From: JBJSXJ01 sp044235425
GTDB taxonomy: Bacteria; Planctomycetota; Planctomycetia; Pirellulales; Pirellulaceae
Direction of reading: 5' to 3'
Length of the DNA: 64,000 nucleotides
NCBI GenBank assembly: GCA_044235425.1
Contig: JBIIHW010000003.1
Location: 62,001-126,000, forward strand
Below, piece by piece: positions 33,075 to 43,797 of this stretch (position 1 is the first letter of the stretch; every line of letters starts with the position of its first letter). Below the pieces are notes generated by a model. The model was given only the letters and a program-made list of their open reading frames with translations. It was not told the DNA's origin and did not search any database. A program made the translations under genes and the position numbers.

Positions 33075-33680
33075 CTAAATCTCTTTCAACCGTCGCACTG
33101 CTTCGCGCGCTCGTTGCAAAAACTGCGCCTTCGGCTCGCCCGCCTCCAGCCAGATCGGCGGCCCGATCGTGATGCAACTCAACAGCGGCACCGGCAAGAA
33201 CTCGCCTCGCGGCAAGACGCGGTTGAGGTTGTCAATATAAACGGGAACGAGTTCCAAGTCCGGTCTCTTCTTACCTAAATAATACAAACCGCTTTTGAAC
33301 TGCCCCAGCTCCCCGCCACCACTACGGCCCCCCTCGGGGAAAACGATCAGCGAGTAGCGATTACCAATCTCGGCAATCATCTTGTCCACCGGACTCTGAT
33401 GCACCTTGATCTCTTGGCGATCGATGAGGATGGCGTTGAAGAGCTGAGAGATGTAGGGCCGCACCCAGCCGCGTTCCCAGTAATCTTTGGCGGCGACAGG
33501 TCGAGTGAGTTCGCGGACGGTTTTGGGGAGGGAGGACCAGAGCACGAGGGCATCGAGGTGACTGGTGTGATTGGCGAAATAGACCCGTTGGCAAGTATCG
33601 GGCTGGCAATCGACCCACCGGACCGTAGCGCCGCTGAGCAGTTTTGCGATGTAAGCCAGGACGGGAATCGTGAATTTCAT
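33075..33680 (-). CDS. 1-acyl-sn-glycerol-3-phosphate acyltransferase (PlsC family)
   Basis: 201 residues with the acyltransferase motifs NHTSHLD (HX4D: His38, Asp43) and FPEGGRSGGG for phosphate binding, plus an N-terminal hydrophobic stretch. It transfers a fatty acyl chain to lysophosphatidate, giving phosphatidate for the adjacent CDP-diglyceride synthase-like enzyme. It is the first gene of the minus-strand set 33680 to 30957. Slightly shorter than E. coli PlsC (245), which is usual for this branch. Confidence 0.88.
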   Translation of the reverse strand: MKFTIPVLAYIAKLLSGATVRWVDCQPDTCQRVYFANHTSHLDALVLWSSLPKTVRELTRPVAAKDYWERGWVRPYISQLFNAILIDRQEIKVHQSPVDKMIAEIGNRYSLIVFPEGGRSGGGELGQFKSGLYYLGKKRPDLELVPVYIDNLNRVLPRGEFLPVPLLSCITIGPPIWLEAGEPKAQFLQRAREAVRRLKEI

Positions 33681-34044
33681 GGCGGGTCCAGGTAAACCGG
33701 TCGTATCCTATCGCAGCCAATCACACCCTGACAGGCCAAACGCCACTCCCACCCCACTCGCCCCACCCCACAACTTCACGATCTCCAAACTACCGCTCAC
33801 CTGCTATTCAGTATCCCGCAGATTGCCCATTTTAACAGAAGCGGTTAAACAGCGGACGGGTAACATCTTACATTCGCTGTCAAGAGTCGCGAAGGTGAAC
33901 TGAGCGCCGAGGAACAAAATCTTGCTCTTTTCACAAAAAAGCACTTACCAAGTCGTTGACCAGCCGATCATTCAGTCGTTACATTATGCAACCCGCTGAT
34001 AGTAGGCGGAGTTGGTATTGGCGTTCGTGATTGAGGCTGCCCCG
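33681..34044. other. Intergenic region between divergent plsC-like and LysR genes
   Basis: About 360 bp, AT-richer than its surroundings near 33900-33990. It contains a candidate plus-strand promoter at 33956-33985. The plus frame 33670-33903 shows no family resemblance. Nothing else is recognised. Confidence 0.5.
33956..33985 (+). promoter_or_regulatory. Candidate sigma-70-type promoter for the LysR gene
   Basis: TTGACC at 33956-33961 and TACATT at 33980-33985 are separated by 18 bp (TTACAT one base earlier gives 17). The LysR start is about 60 bp downstream. LysR-type genes are often self-regulated, and ATTCAG/TTACATTATGCAA around the -10 could include an operator, though this is only a guess. 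Confidence 0.45.
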
Positions 34045-35043
34045 ATGCACATGAAGTTACTCAAGGTGTTCTGCGACGTGATTGGTCAGCGCAGTTTTTC
34101 GCGCGCGGCGGATCAGAACGGGATTTCGCAGTCCAATGCCAGCCAGATGGTCCATCAGCTGGAAGAGCACCTTGGCGTGCGGCTGATCGATCGTTCCAAA
34201 CGTCCCTTCGTGCTCACCACCGAAGGCTCCGTCTTTTACGACGGCTGTCGCAACCTCGTGCAGCGCTACTACGCACTTGAAGAAGATGTGCGCACTCTGC
34301 ATGCCGAAGTATCGGGGCGAGTGAGTGTGGCGTCGATCTATTCGGTGGGACTCAGCCACATGAATCAGATCGTGCAGAACTTTCTCCTGCAATGTCCGAA
34401 GGCCAACGTGCGGGTGCAGTATCAGCATCCGGATCGAGTGTATGAGTTGGTGGAATCGGACCAGGTGGATTTGGGGGTGGTGAGTTACCCGCGGACGTCG
34501 CGCAACATTCAAGCGATTCCGTGGCGTGAGGAGCCGATGTTAGTGGTGTGTGCGCCGACGAATCCGCTCGCGCAAAAGTCTTCGCTTTCGATCACCGAAC
34601 TGGCGCGCCACAAAATGGTGGCCTTCGACGCTCATCTGGAAATCCGCCACGAGATTGATCGGGTGCTGGCGGCTCATGGGGTAGCGGTGCAGGTGGTGAT
34701 GGAATTTGATAACACGGAAACGATCAAGCGGGCGATTGAAATTGATGCGGGCTTCAGTTTATTGCCCAAGCCCACCGTGGACCGCGAGTTGCTGGCGGGA
34801 TCTTTGCAGGCGATTCCGCTGCATGACGCGCACATTCTGCGACCGGTCGGCATCATTCAGCGCAAAGGAAAAGAGCTTGGGCAGACTGCGCGGCGTTTTC
34901 TGCAACTGCTGCGCGGTTTTGGTCCCAGTGAAACAGGTGCCGCACCGGGCACGGAGTTTGATTCAGTACTGGAGACTGCGACCGAGGAGGGCACGGACTC
35001 GGTATCAGCCAGCGAGCTGGTGGAGAGTATTCGGGAAGTTTGA
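34045..35043 (+). CDS. LysR-type transcriptional regulator
   Basis: 332 residues from ATG 34045, with GAGG eight bases upstream; the frame is open to a TTG at 34012. The N-terminal winged helix-turn-helix is typical (KVFCDVIGQRSFSRAADQNG, ISQSNASQMVHQLEEHLGV). Residues ~90-300 form the periplasmic-binding-protein-like effector domain. It lies 47 bp upstream of gltB in the same orientation, so regulation of glutamate synthase is plausible, as with GltC in Bacillus; the C-terminal ~40 residues are an acidic/Ser tail of unknown use. Confidence 0.9.
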   Translation: MHMKLLKVFCDVIGQRSFSRAADQNGISQSNASQMVHQLEEHLGVRLIDRSKRPFVLTTEGSVFYDGCRNLVQRYYALEEDVRTLHAEVSGRVSVASIYSVGLSHMNQIVQNFLLQCPKANVRVQYQHPDRVYELVESDQVDLGVVSYPRTSRNIQAIPWREEPMLVVCAPTNPLAQKSSLSITELARHKMVAFDAHLEIRHEIDRVLAAHGVAVQVVMEFDNTETIKRAIEIDAGFSLLPKPTVDRELLAGSLQAIPLHDAHILRPVGIIQRKGKELGQTARRFLQLLRGFGPSETGAAPGTEFDSVLETATEEGTDSVSASELVESIREV

Positions 35044-35090
35044 GGTTGAGCTGCCTGTCGGCAGTTCAGCAAGGTTTCAGTGAAAGTTAG

Positions 35091-38000
35091 ATGAGAGCCA
35101 TGAAGAACGAATTGGGTTATGGTCTGCCAGAGAAGTCGGGCTTGTACGATCCGGCTCAGGAAAAGGATAGCTGCGGAGTTGGATTTGTCGCTCACATTAA
35201 GGGCGCGCGCAGCCATCAAATCGTGCTCGATGCCGAGCAGGTGCTGCGCAATATGGATCATCGCGGCGCGTGTGGTTGTGAAAAGAACACCGGCGATGGC
35301 TCGGGTATTCTCACGGCGCTGCCGCACGATTTCTTTGAACGCATCGCGCGGGAAGAACTGAAAACCACCTTACCCGAACCGGGCTTGTATGGTGTCGCGC
35401 AGGTCTTCCTGCCCACGGATGCGCGGGAGCGAGAGATCTGCAAAAGCGCGCTGTCGCATTTCGTGGAAGCGCAGGGTCAGCGATTGATTGGTTGGCGTCG
35501 AGTGCCGACGGATGCGCGGGGCGCGGACATCGGTCCTTCGGCCGCCGCGACCGAGCCGGTGGTGGAGCAGCTTTTTATCGGCTCGGCCCCCTCGCACGAT
35601 CGACCATCGTTCTGCCGCGAACTGCTGCTGATCCGCAAGCAGGCCTTTCATGCGCTGAAGAAGCAGCAGTTACATCAGCGGTCAATGTATTATGTCTGTA
35701 GCTTCTCGTCGCGCATCATTGTTTACAAAGGTCAGCTCACCTCCGGCCAAGTATTGCCCTACTTCCCGGACCTGAACGAACCGGATTACAAGAGTCATTT
35801 GGCGATGGTGCATTCGCGCTTCAGCACCAACACGTTTCCTTCGTGGGAGCGAGCTCAGCCGATGCGCTTCATGTGTCACAACGGCGAGATCAACACGCTG
35901 CGTGGCAATATGAACTGGATGGCGGCCCGCGAGGGCATGCTCGCCTCCGGCTTGTTCGGCGACGATCTGCAGAAAATGTTGCCGATCACGGACCCCGACA
36001 CTTCGGACTCGGGCGTGTTCGACAACGTCCTGGAGCTGCTACTGCTGGCCGGTCGCACCTTGCCGGAAGCGATGATGATGATGATTCCCGAAGCCTGGCA
36101 GAATCATGAGTCGATGCCGGAGTACAAGCGCGCCTTCTACGAATATCACTCGTGTTTGATGGAGCCCTGGGACGGACCGGCTTCGGTGGTGTTCACGGAT
36201 GGCCGTTACGTCGGTGCGGTGCTGGATCGCAACGGTCTGCGCCCCAGTCGCTATTATCTGACGCACGACGATCGCGTGATTATGGCGAGCGAGGTGGGAG
36301 TGCTGCCCGTTGATCCCGCCAACGTGAAAGAGAAGGGTCGCCTGCAGCCGGGCCGAATGTTCCTGGTTGATTTCGAACAAGGTTGCTTGATTCCGGATGA
36401 GGAACTGAAGCGCAATATCGCTCAGCAGCGTCCTTACGCTCAGTGGCTGCAGAAGCAGCGGCTGGAGCTCAAGCAATTGCCAGTGCCCGCATCCGTCCCC
36501 GGATATTCGGGTGACACCTTACTGCGCCGCATGCAGGCGTTTGGCTTCACGAGTGAAACGTTGCAGTTCATGCTACTGCCGCTCGTGAAGGAAAAGCGAG
36601 ATCCGATCGGTTCGATGGGCAACGATTCGGCACTCGCCGTGCTCTCCGACCAACCGCGACTCATTTATGACTACTTCAAGCAGCTCTTCGCGCAGGTGAC
36701 CAATCCACCGATCGATCCGATTCGCGAAGAAGTGATCATGTCGCTGGAGTGCTATATCGGTCCGGAGCGAAATCTGCTGGAGACGACCGAGGAGCATTGC
36801 CATCGACTGTTGTTGCCTCAGCCGATTCTGTCGAATGAGGAACTAGCGGCACTGAAGTCGCTCAATCATCGCGGCTGGAAGACGAAAGAGATCGACATTA
36901 CGTGGCCGAAGTCTGCGGGTGAAGCGGGCATGCTGCCGGCGCTGGAACGTATCTGCAGTGAAGCTGAGCAAGCGATTGACGAAGGTTACTCGCTGGTGCT
37001 GCTCACCGATCGCGCTCTGGGGCCCGACCGAGTGCCGATGAGCAGCTTACTGGCGGTCGGTGGCGTGCATCATCACCTCATTCGCAAAGCGAAGCGTACG
37101 CAAATTGGCTTGGTGTTGGAGACCGGCGAGGCGCGGGAAGTGCATCATCACTGCTTGCTCACGGGCTTCGGTGCCGACGCCATCAATCCCTATTTGGCCT
37201 TTGAGGCGTTGTGGCAAGCGCGGCGAGATGGCCTGCTGCCCGCGGAACTCACCGACGAAAAGATTGCCTACGCGTATCTGAAAGCGGTTGCCAAGGGCAT
37301 GCTCAAAGTGATGTCCAAAATGGGCATCTCGACGTTGCAGTCCTACAAGGGCGCGCAGATTTTTGAAGCGGTCGGTTTGCGGGATGAAGTGATTCAACGC
37401 TGTTTCACAGGAACGGCCAGCCGCATTCAAGGTGTGGACTTCAGTGTGCTGGCGCAGGAATCGCTCCGCCGTCACGCGTTGGGCTATCCTGAACGCACGG
37501 AACATCGTTTGCCGGTGTTGCCGAATCCTGGCGAGTTCCATTGGCGAGCGGACGGGGAGCGGCACATGTGGGACCCGGCCTCGATCGCCGAATTGCAAAA
37601 CGCCGCGCGCACCAACTCGCGCGACGCCTACGCACGCTTTGCCAAGCATGTCAATGACGAAGCCACTCGCTCTTGTGCACTGCGTGGTTTACTCACCTTC
37701 AAAGAAAACGCTGGCCAGTCGATACCGCTCGAAGAAGTCGAGCCGGCGGCGGAAATCGTCAAGCGATTCTGTACGGGAGCGATGAGTTTCGGTTCGATTT
37801 CGGCCGAAGCACATGAAACGCTCGCAATCGCCATGAATCGCATCGGTGGCAAGTCGAATACCGGTGAAGGTGGCGAGGATCCCGCGCGGTTCATCCCGCT
37901 GGAAAACGGGGACTCCAAACGTTCAGCGATCAAGCAGGTCGCCTCGGGACGCTTTGGCGTGACGATTAACTATCTGGCGAATGCCGATGAACTCCAAATC

Positions 38001-39674
38001 AAGATGGCCCAGGGTGCCAAGCCGGGTGAAGGCGGCGAGTTGCCGGGTCATAAGGTCGACGAATTCATTGCCAAAATACGTTACTCGACTCCCGGTGTCG
38101 GACTCATCAGCCCCCCACCTCATCACGACATCTACTCGATCGAGGATCTGAAGCAGTTGATCCACGATTTGAAGAATGCGAACCCAGATTCGCGCGTCAG
38201 TGTGAAGCTGGTGTCGGAGGTGGGAGTGGGCACGATCGCCGCCGGTGTCGCGAAGGCTCACGCCGATCACATTTTGATTTCGGGTGACACCGGAGGTACC
38301 GGCGCCAGTCCACTCACCAGCATCAAACATGCCGGCTTGCCGTGGGAACTGGGGATTGCCGAGACGCATCAGACGCTGGTGCTCAACGATCTCCGCAGTC
38401 GCGTCGTGTTGCAGACAGACGGTCAGATCAAGACGGGTCGTGATGTGGTGATTGCCGCGATGCTCGGTGCCGAAGAGATGGGTTTTTCAACGGCACCCCT
38501 GGTGACGCTGGGCTGCATCATGATGCGTAAATGCCATCTGAATACCTGCCCCGTCGGCATTGCGACTCAAGATCCAGTGCTGCGACAGAAATTCGCTGGC
38601 AAGCCAGAGCACGTGATCAACTATCTATTTCTGGTGGCCGAAGAAGCGCGTCAGATTATGGCGAAACTGGGCTTCCGCACGTTCCGGGAATTGGTTGGTC
38701 GAGTGGATTGTTTGGAGACCAATGCGGCGATCCAGCACTGGAAAACCGACGGCTTGGATCTTACTCCGATTCTGCAAGTCGCGCGGAAGCCGCACGCTGG
38801 TGTGCAGGTCTACAACACGCAGACCCAAGATCATGAACTCGAAAAGGCACTCGACAATCAACTGATTGAACTTTGCCAGCCGGCTTTGGAACGCGGTGAG
38901 AAGGTAGCGATCGAGCTGCCGATTATTAACACCAATCGCACCGTGGGAACGACACTCAGCTATCGCATCGCCAAGCGGTATGGAGGTCAGTATTTGCCCG
39001 ACGGCACGATCCACGTCAAGCTGCGTGGGTCCGCTGGTCAGAGCTTCGGAGCGTGGCTTGCCGGTGGCGTGACGTTGGAGCTGGAAGGTGATGCCAACGA
39101 TTACGTCGGTAAGGGGCTGAGCGGTGGTCGAGTAGTGATCTATCCCGATCGCACTGCCACGTTCGTGGCCGAGGACAATATTATTGTCGGCAACGTCTGT
39201 TTGTACGGAGCCACTCAGGGCGAAGCCTTTTTCCGAGGGCGAGCGGCGGAGCGATTCGCGGTGCGGAACAGCGGAGCTCACGCGGTCATCGAAGGCTGTG
39301 GGGATCACGGCTGCGAGTATATGACGGGTGGCCGAGTGGTGATTCTCGGTCAGACCGGGCGTAATTTCGCGGCCGGCATGTCGGGCGGTATCGCGTACAT
39401 TTGGGATCCCGCCAAGGAATTTCTCACGCGCTGCAATCTGGGCACCGTGGAACTGGAACAGGTCCTCATGGCGGGTGACAAGGCGGAACTGCATGCCCTT
39501 GTACAGGCTCATCACAAATACACGAAATCGGCTGTGGCCGCTCGCCTGCTGGCGGACTGGCCGGGCAGCTTACCGCAATTCGTCAAAGTGATGCCCGTCG
39601 ACTACAAGCGAGTCTTGGCGGAACGCAAACAGCACGATGAAGAACAAGAGTCGGCTGTTCACGTCGGCAAGTAG
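35091..39674 (+). CDS. gltB: Glutamate synthase, large (alpha) subunit
   Basis: 1527 residues, full length for GltB (ATG 35091; ATG 35100 is an in-frame alternative). The glutaminase domain begins with the N-terminal nucleophile Cys28 in KDSCGVGFVAHIKG after a short propeptide; the FMN/synthase domain contains KPGEGGELPGHKV and SGDTGGTGASP; Cys1142, Cys1148 and Cys1153 form the 3Fe-4S cluster site (CIMMRKCHLNTC). The C-terminal beta-helix is present. It makes two glutamates from glutamine and 2-oxoglutarate, using electrons supplied by GltD, encoded 119 bp downstream. Confidence 0.97.
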   Translation: MRAMKNELGYGLPEKSGLYDPAQEKDSCGVGFVAHIKGARSHQIVLDAEQVLRNMDHRGACGCEKNTGDGSGILTALPHDFFERIAREELKTTLPEPGLYGVAQVFLPTDAREREICKSALSHFVEAQGQRLIGWRRVPTDARGADIGPSAAATEPVVEQLFIGSAPSHDRPSFCRELLLIRKQAFHALKKQQLHQRSMYYVCSFSSRIIVYKGQLTSGQVLPYFPDLNEPDYKSHLAMVHSRFSTNTFPSWERAQPMRFMCHNGEINTLRGNMNWMAAREGMLASGLFGDDLQKMLPITDPDTSDSGVFDNVLELLLLAGRTLPEAMMMMIPEAWQNHESMPEYKRAFYEYHSCLMEPWDGPASVVFTDGRYVGAVLDRNGLRPSRYYLTHDDRVIMASEVGVLPVDPANVKEKGRLQPGRMFLVDFEQGCLIPDEELKRNIAQQRPYAQWLQKQRLELKQLPVPASVPGYSGDTLLRRMQAFGFTSETLQFMLLPLVKEKRDPIGSMGNDSALAVLSDQPRLIYDYFKQLFAQVTNPPIDPIREEVIMSLECYIGPERNLLETTEEHCHRLLLPQPILSNEELAALKSLNHRGWKTKEIDITWPKSAGEAGMLPALERICSEAEQAIDEGYSLVLLTDRALGPDRVPMSSLLAVGGVHHHLIRKAKRTQIGLVLETGEAREVHHHCLLTGFGADAINPYLAFEALWQARRDGLLPAELTDEKIAYAYLKAVAKGMLKVMSKMGISTLQSYKGAQIFEAVGLRDEVIQRCFTGTASRIQGVDFSVLAQESLRRHALGYPERTEHRLPVLPNPGEFHWRADGERHMWDPASIAELQNAARTNSRDAYARFAKHVNDEATRSCALRGLLTFKENAGQSIPLEEVEPAAEIVKRFCTGAMSFGSISAEAHETLAIAMNRIGGKSNTGEGGEDPARFIPLENGDSKRSAIKQVASGRFGVTINYLANADELQIKMAQGAKPGEGGELPGHKVDEFIAKIRYSTPGVGLISPPPHHDIYSIEDLKQLIHDLKNANPDSRVSVKLVSEVGVGTIAAGVAKAHADHILISGDTGGTGASPLTSIKHAGLPWELGIAETHQTLVLNDLRSRVVLQTDGQIKTGRDVVIAAMLGAEEMGFSTAPLVTLGCIMMRKCHLNTCPVGIATQDPVLRQKFAGKPEHVINYLFLVAEEARQIMAKLGFRTFRELVGRVDCLETNAAIQHWKTDGLDLTPILQVARKPHAGVQVYNTQTQDHELEKALDNQLIELCQPALERGEKVAIELPIINTNRTVGTTLSYRIAKRYGGQYLPDGTIHVKLRGSAGQSFGAWLAGGVTLELEGDANDYVGKGLSGGRVVIYPDRTATFVAEDNIIVGNVCLYGATQGEAFFRGRAAERFAVRNSGAHAVIEGCGDHGCEYMTGGRVVILGQTGRNFAAGMSGGIAYIWDPAKEFLTRCNLGTVELEQVLMAGDKAELHALVQAHHKYTKSAVAARLLADWPGSLPQFVKVMPVDYKRVLAERKQHDEEQESAVHVGK

Positions 39675-39793
39675 TTTGCAGCGATCGTAGGAACTTAGAA
39701 CACAGACTCGCGAGAACATATTCCTTTCGGGTATCCGCGAGTCCTCTCCAGCCAACATCCAATACCAAGATTTAGATAAGACGAGAATGAGAT

Positions 39794-41287
<1,494 letters not shown>

Positions 41288-41290
41288 CGC

Positions 41291-42490
41291 ATGAATCGGC
41301 CGTCTGTTGATCCTCTGGTGCCAGCAATTCACGCGGCCGGTCGGCCGCTGGTGTTGATTGTCACCGGAGGAGGCAGTTTGGCGATCAGTCGGTTGCTGAC
41401 GGTCCCCGGCGCTTCCCGCTCCATCCTCGAAGCGCTCGTGCCGTACTCCAGCGAGTCACTTACCGCTCTGCTCGGTAAGCGCCCGGAGCAGTTCTGTTCA
41501 GTGGCGACCGCGCGGGCGCTCGCAGCGGTCGCTCATCAGCGAGCCGCACGATGGCAGACTGCCGCTCACCTTGAGGCTCCGACCGCAGCTCAGCAAGTCG
41601 AGGCTCCGCGCCGTGTACTCGGTGTGGCCTGCACGGCTAGCCTTGTGAGTGCGGTGCCCAAACGAGGCGCTCATCGTCTGCACCTTGCTCTTCACGATGA
41701 CCACGGAACCGAGCAGATTTCCATGGAGCTGCAGCGCGGGGCTCGTGACCGTCTGGCAGAGGAGGCGCTGGCAGCCGATCTTATTCTGTCGCACATCGCT
41801 CGAGCTTGTGACGTCACTCCCGTTCCTGAACCACCAGGACTTCCACTCGAACATGACACTCTGTCAACTCGGCGCGTCGAAGCGTGTGCTGAGTGGCGGG
41901 AGTTGTTGAGAGGTCAGCGCGTGACCGTAGCCACCAATCAAACAGCTCCCAGCGTGACGACGAAACGCCCTCAACTTTTGTTTCCTGGTTCGTTCAATCC
42001 CCTGCATCAAGGTCATCAGCAGATTGCCGAAATTGCGAGTCGGCTGAGGGGAGCGCCGACCGAGTTTGAGCTAGCGATCGAAAACGTCGATAAACCACCA
42101 CTCGATTATATCACAATCGACGATCGGCGGCAGCAGTTTACGGGAGAGCAGCGGCTATGGCTCACGCGTGAACCGACCTTCGCAGGGAAAGCGAAGATTT
42201 TTCCCGGAGCGACCTTCATCGTCGGCGCGGACACCATCATTCGAATCGCTCAACCTAAATACTACGGCGGTAGTGACGCGGCTTGTCGAGCCGCGGTGGC
42301 TGAGATCGCTCGGCAAGGCTGCCGGTTTCTGGTCTTCGGCCGCGTGATCGACGGGACTTTTCGTACGCTGGACGAGCTCTCGATCGCTCCGGACTTACGT
42401 GCCTTGTGTACCGGCGTGCCTGCTTCGGAGTTCCGGTGCGATGTCAGTTCGACGGACCTCCGCGTCAAAGCCAGGGACGTGACGGATTGA
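41291..42490 (+). CDS. CinA-like / nicotinamide-nucleotide adenylyltransferase-like fusion protein
   Basis: 399 residues from ATG 41291. Residues ~15-180 resemble the CinA C-terminal (PncC, NMN amidase) fold: IVTGGGSLAISRLLTVPGAS, YSSESLTALLG and VACTASL, though the usual ESCTGG active site is degenerate. Residues ~228-395 form a nucleotidyltransferase of the NadD/cytidylyltransferase superfamily with FPGSFNPLHQGH (231-242) and a C-terminal SSTDLR like the ISSTxxR of NMN adenylyltransferases. Similar two-domain proteins occur in plants. It is probably cotranscribed with gltBD (3 bp gap), which hints at NAD(P) supply or repair; the real substrate is unknown. Confidence 0.75.
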   Translation: MNRPSVDPLVPAIHAAGRPLVLIVTGGGSLAISRLLTVPGASRSILEALVPYSSESLTALLGKRPEQFCSVATARALAAVAHQRAARWQTAAHLEAPTAAQQVEAPRRVLGVACTASLVSAVPKRGAHRLHLALHDDHGTEQISMELQRGARDRLAEEALAADLILSHIARACDVTPVPEPPGLPLEHDTLSTRRVEACAEWRELLRGQRVTVATNQTAPSVTTKRPQLLFPGSFNPLHQGHQQIAEIASRLRGAPTEFELAIENVDKPPLDYITIDDRRQQFTGEQRLWLTREPTFAGKAKIFPGATFIVGADTIIRIAQPKYYGGSDAACRAAVAEIARQGCRFLVFGRVIDGTFRTLDELSIAPDLRALCTGVPASEFRCDVSSTDLRVKARDVTD

Positions 42491-42538
42491 GGAAAAGGAG
42501 ATTGAAAACACGGATTGAAGAAAAGGAGATTGAAAACA
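42483..42538. repeat. 28-bp direct repeat overlapping a stop codon
   Basis: 42483-42510 and 42511-42538 are adjacent 28-bp copies (starting CGGATTGA, ending GAAAACA) with one mismatch. The first copy contains the TGA stop of the fusion gene at 41291. The duplication therefore left the coding end unchanged. Confidence 0.9.
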
Positions 42539-42666
42539 CAGAGGCACAGAGGGCACGGAGTTGGCACATTCTGGAAACCGAAATGGAGATGCATTTATGA
42601 AATAGTGCTTGAGCGACCATCGCACGATGACACGAGCCCCATCTCCGTGCTCTCTCTGCCTCTGTG
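42537..42666. repeat. Imperfect inverted repeat of CACAGAGG...CACGGAG type (copy 3 of dispersed family)
   Basis: The arm 42537-42560 and the arm 42643-42666 are reverse complements at 22 of 24 positions, enclosing 82 bp. The word GGCACGGAG links it to the repeat regions at 12324 and 24554. Like those, it sits between two convergent genes. It could fold as a long hairpin in RNA from either direction; a MITE-like origin is possible. Confidence 0.7.
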
Positions 42667-42668
42667 TT

Positions 42669-42798
42669 TATTTCCTGTATCTATTTCCTGTATCTATTTC
42701 CTGTATCTATTTCCTGTATCTATTTCCTGTATCTATTTCCTGTATCTATTTCCTGTATCTATTTCCTGTATCTATTTCCTGTATCTATTTCCTGTATC
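42669..42798. repeat. 13-bp tandem array, ten exact copies of TATTTCCTGTATC
   Basis: Ten perfect 13-bp units fill 42669-42798, three bases before the stop codon of the convergent glycosyltransferase gene at 42802. The sequence is AT-rich compared with the rest of the window. Perfect identity suggests recent expansion. Long open frames across it are artefacts of the 39-base periodicity. Confidence 0.97.
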
Positions 42799-42801
42799 CT
42801 T

Positions 42802-43788
42802 TCACGCGGCACGCTTCACACCGAATAGTGGTGCGATGTAATTGCGGTAGATGAGCCGTAACTTAGCGGGATAGCGGGCGAATTTATTAGCCAGCATCAT
42901 TCGCGCGACGGACCAGTCATCTGCCAAGCCTTGATCATGGCGATCCATGAGTAGCTTCATCGGACCGTGATAATGCACGCATTTCATGGGTACTTGAAGG
43001 CCGCTGGAGCGAATCGTTCCGTATGGCACTCCATCGCGAAATGTGAGCTTCTTCCACTGTCGCAGGATACCGGGCAGGTAACCACAGCCGACATAGGTCT
43101 TCGTGTCGTCGATGCACGAATCAAAACCAACTCCGTCAGCCACGGTGTTTTCCAGATAACCAATGGGAAATCGTGAGCTTGCACCCCACGATGCCAGCAG
43201 TGACATATCCGAGATCCAAGCGGCATTGAACTTCTTGCGATTCAGTTCAGCCAGGCGTTGCAGTTTGTCGGGATGACGATAGATCTCCATGACATAACGG
43301 CAGAAGTCGGCGACGGTTTCGCGCCCGCGAATGAAGTTGCAATGCGGTACCACTCGCACCGCATCCCAGCAGCCGAACGTCATGGCGTAGGGGGCGAAGC
43401 GGAGCGAATCCTCAGCCACATCGCCAAAGAGCAAGACATCGGAATCGATCGCCAGGCAGCCATCCAGATTTTCGCGTCGCAAAAAATTCCGGATCAAAAA
43501 CCAGCGCTCCACCCAAAACCGTTCAATCGAAAACTCGTGCGAGCGGCTTACCTGCTGATAGATCGATCGGAATTCATCCAGTTCAACTTGCAGCGAGGGA
43601 TCAGAGAGCAGGTGATGTTCGCCGACGCCGAGGTTGGCATTCGCTTCATCACCGAGCACGACAACTCGTCGAGCGACCTTGGCCGCTCGACGCACACAAA
43701 TCGCCAGATAGGGACTCGCCCCGCGATGCGTGACGATCACGGTGTCGATCGGAGTGGCGTTTTTACCAGGAGTCCAGGCTTGATCCAT
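42802..43788 (-). CDS. Glycosyltransferase-like protein (GT-A fold)
   Basis: 328 residues from ATG 43788 (GTG 43794 in frame just upstream). VVVLGDEAN, ERWFLIRNFLRRENLDGCLA and IDSDVLLFGDV (about 118-128) form a DxD-type sugar-nucleotide/metal site as in GT-A transferases; PHCNFIRGRET follows. It resembles bacterial proteins annotated as glycosyltransferases of unknown specificity. No signal peptide. It follows the RseP-type protease gene by 9 bp on the same strand and ends against the 13-bp array. Confidence 0.6.
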   Translation of the reverse strand: MDQAWTPGKNATPIDTVIVTHRGASPYLAICVRRAAKVARRVVVLGDEANANLGVGEHHLLSDPSLQVELDEFRSIYQQVSRSHEFSIERFWVERWFLIRNFLRRENLDGCLAIDSDVLLFGDVAEDSLRFAPYAMTFGCWDAVRVVPHCNFIRGRETVADFCRYVMEIYRHPDKLQRLAELNRKKFNAAWISDMSLLASWGASSRFPIGYLENTVADGVGFDSCIDDTKTYVGCGYLPGILRQWKKLTFRDGVPYGTIRSSGLQVPMKCVHYHGPMKLLMDRHDQGLADDWSVARMMLANKFARYPAKLRLIYRNYIAPLFGVKRAA

Positions 43789-43797
43789 GATCACCGC

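Noticed and set aside
38625..39515. 296-codon minus-strand frame within gltB
   Set aside because: Antisense shadow of a conserved gene; no family features.
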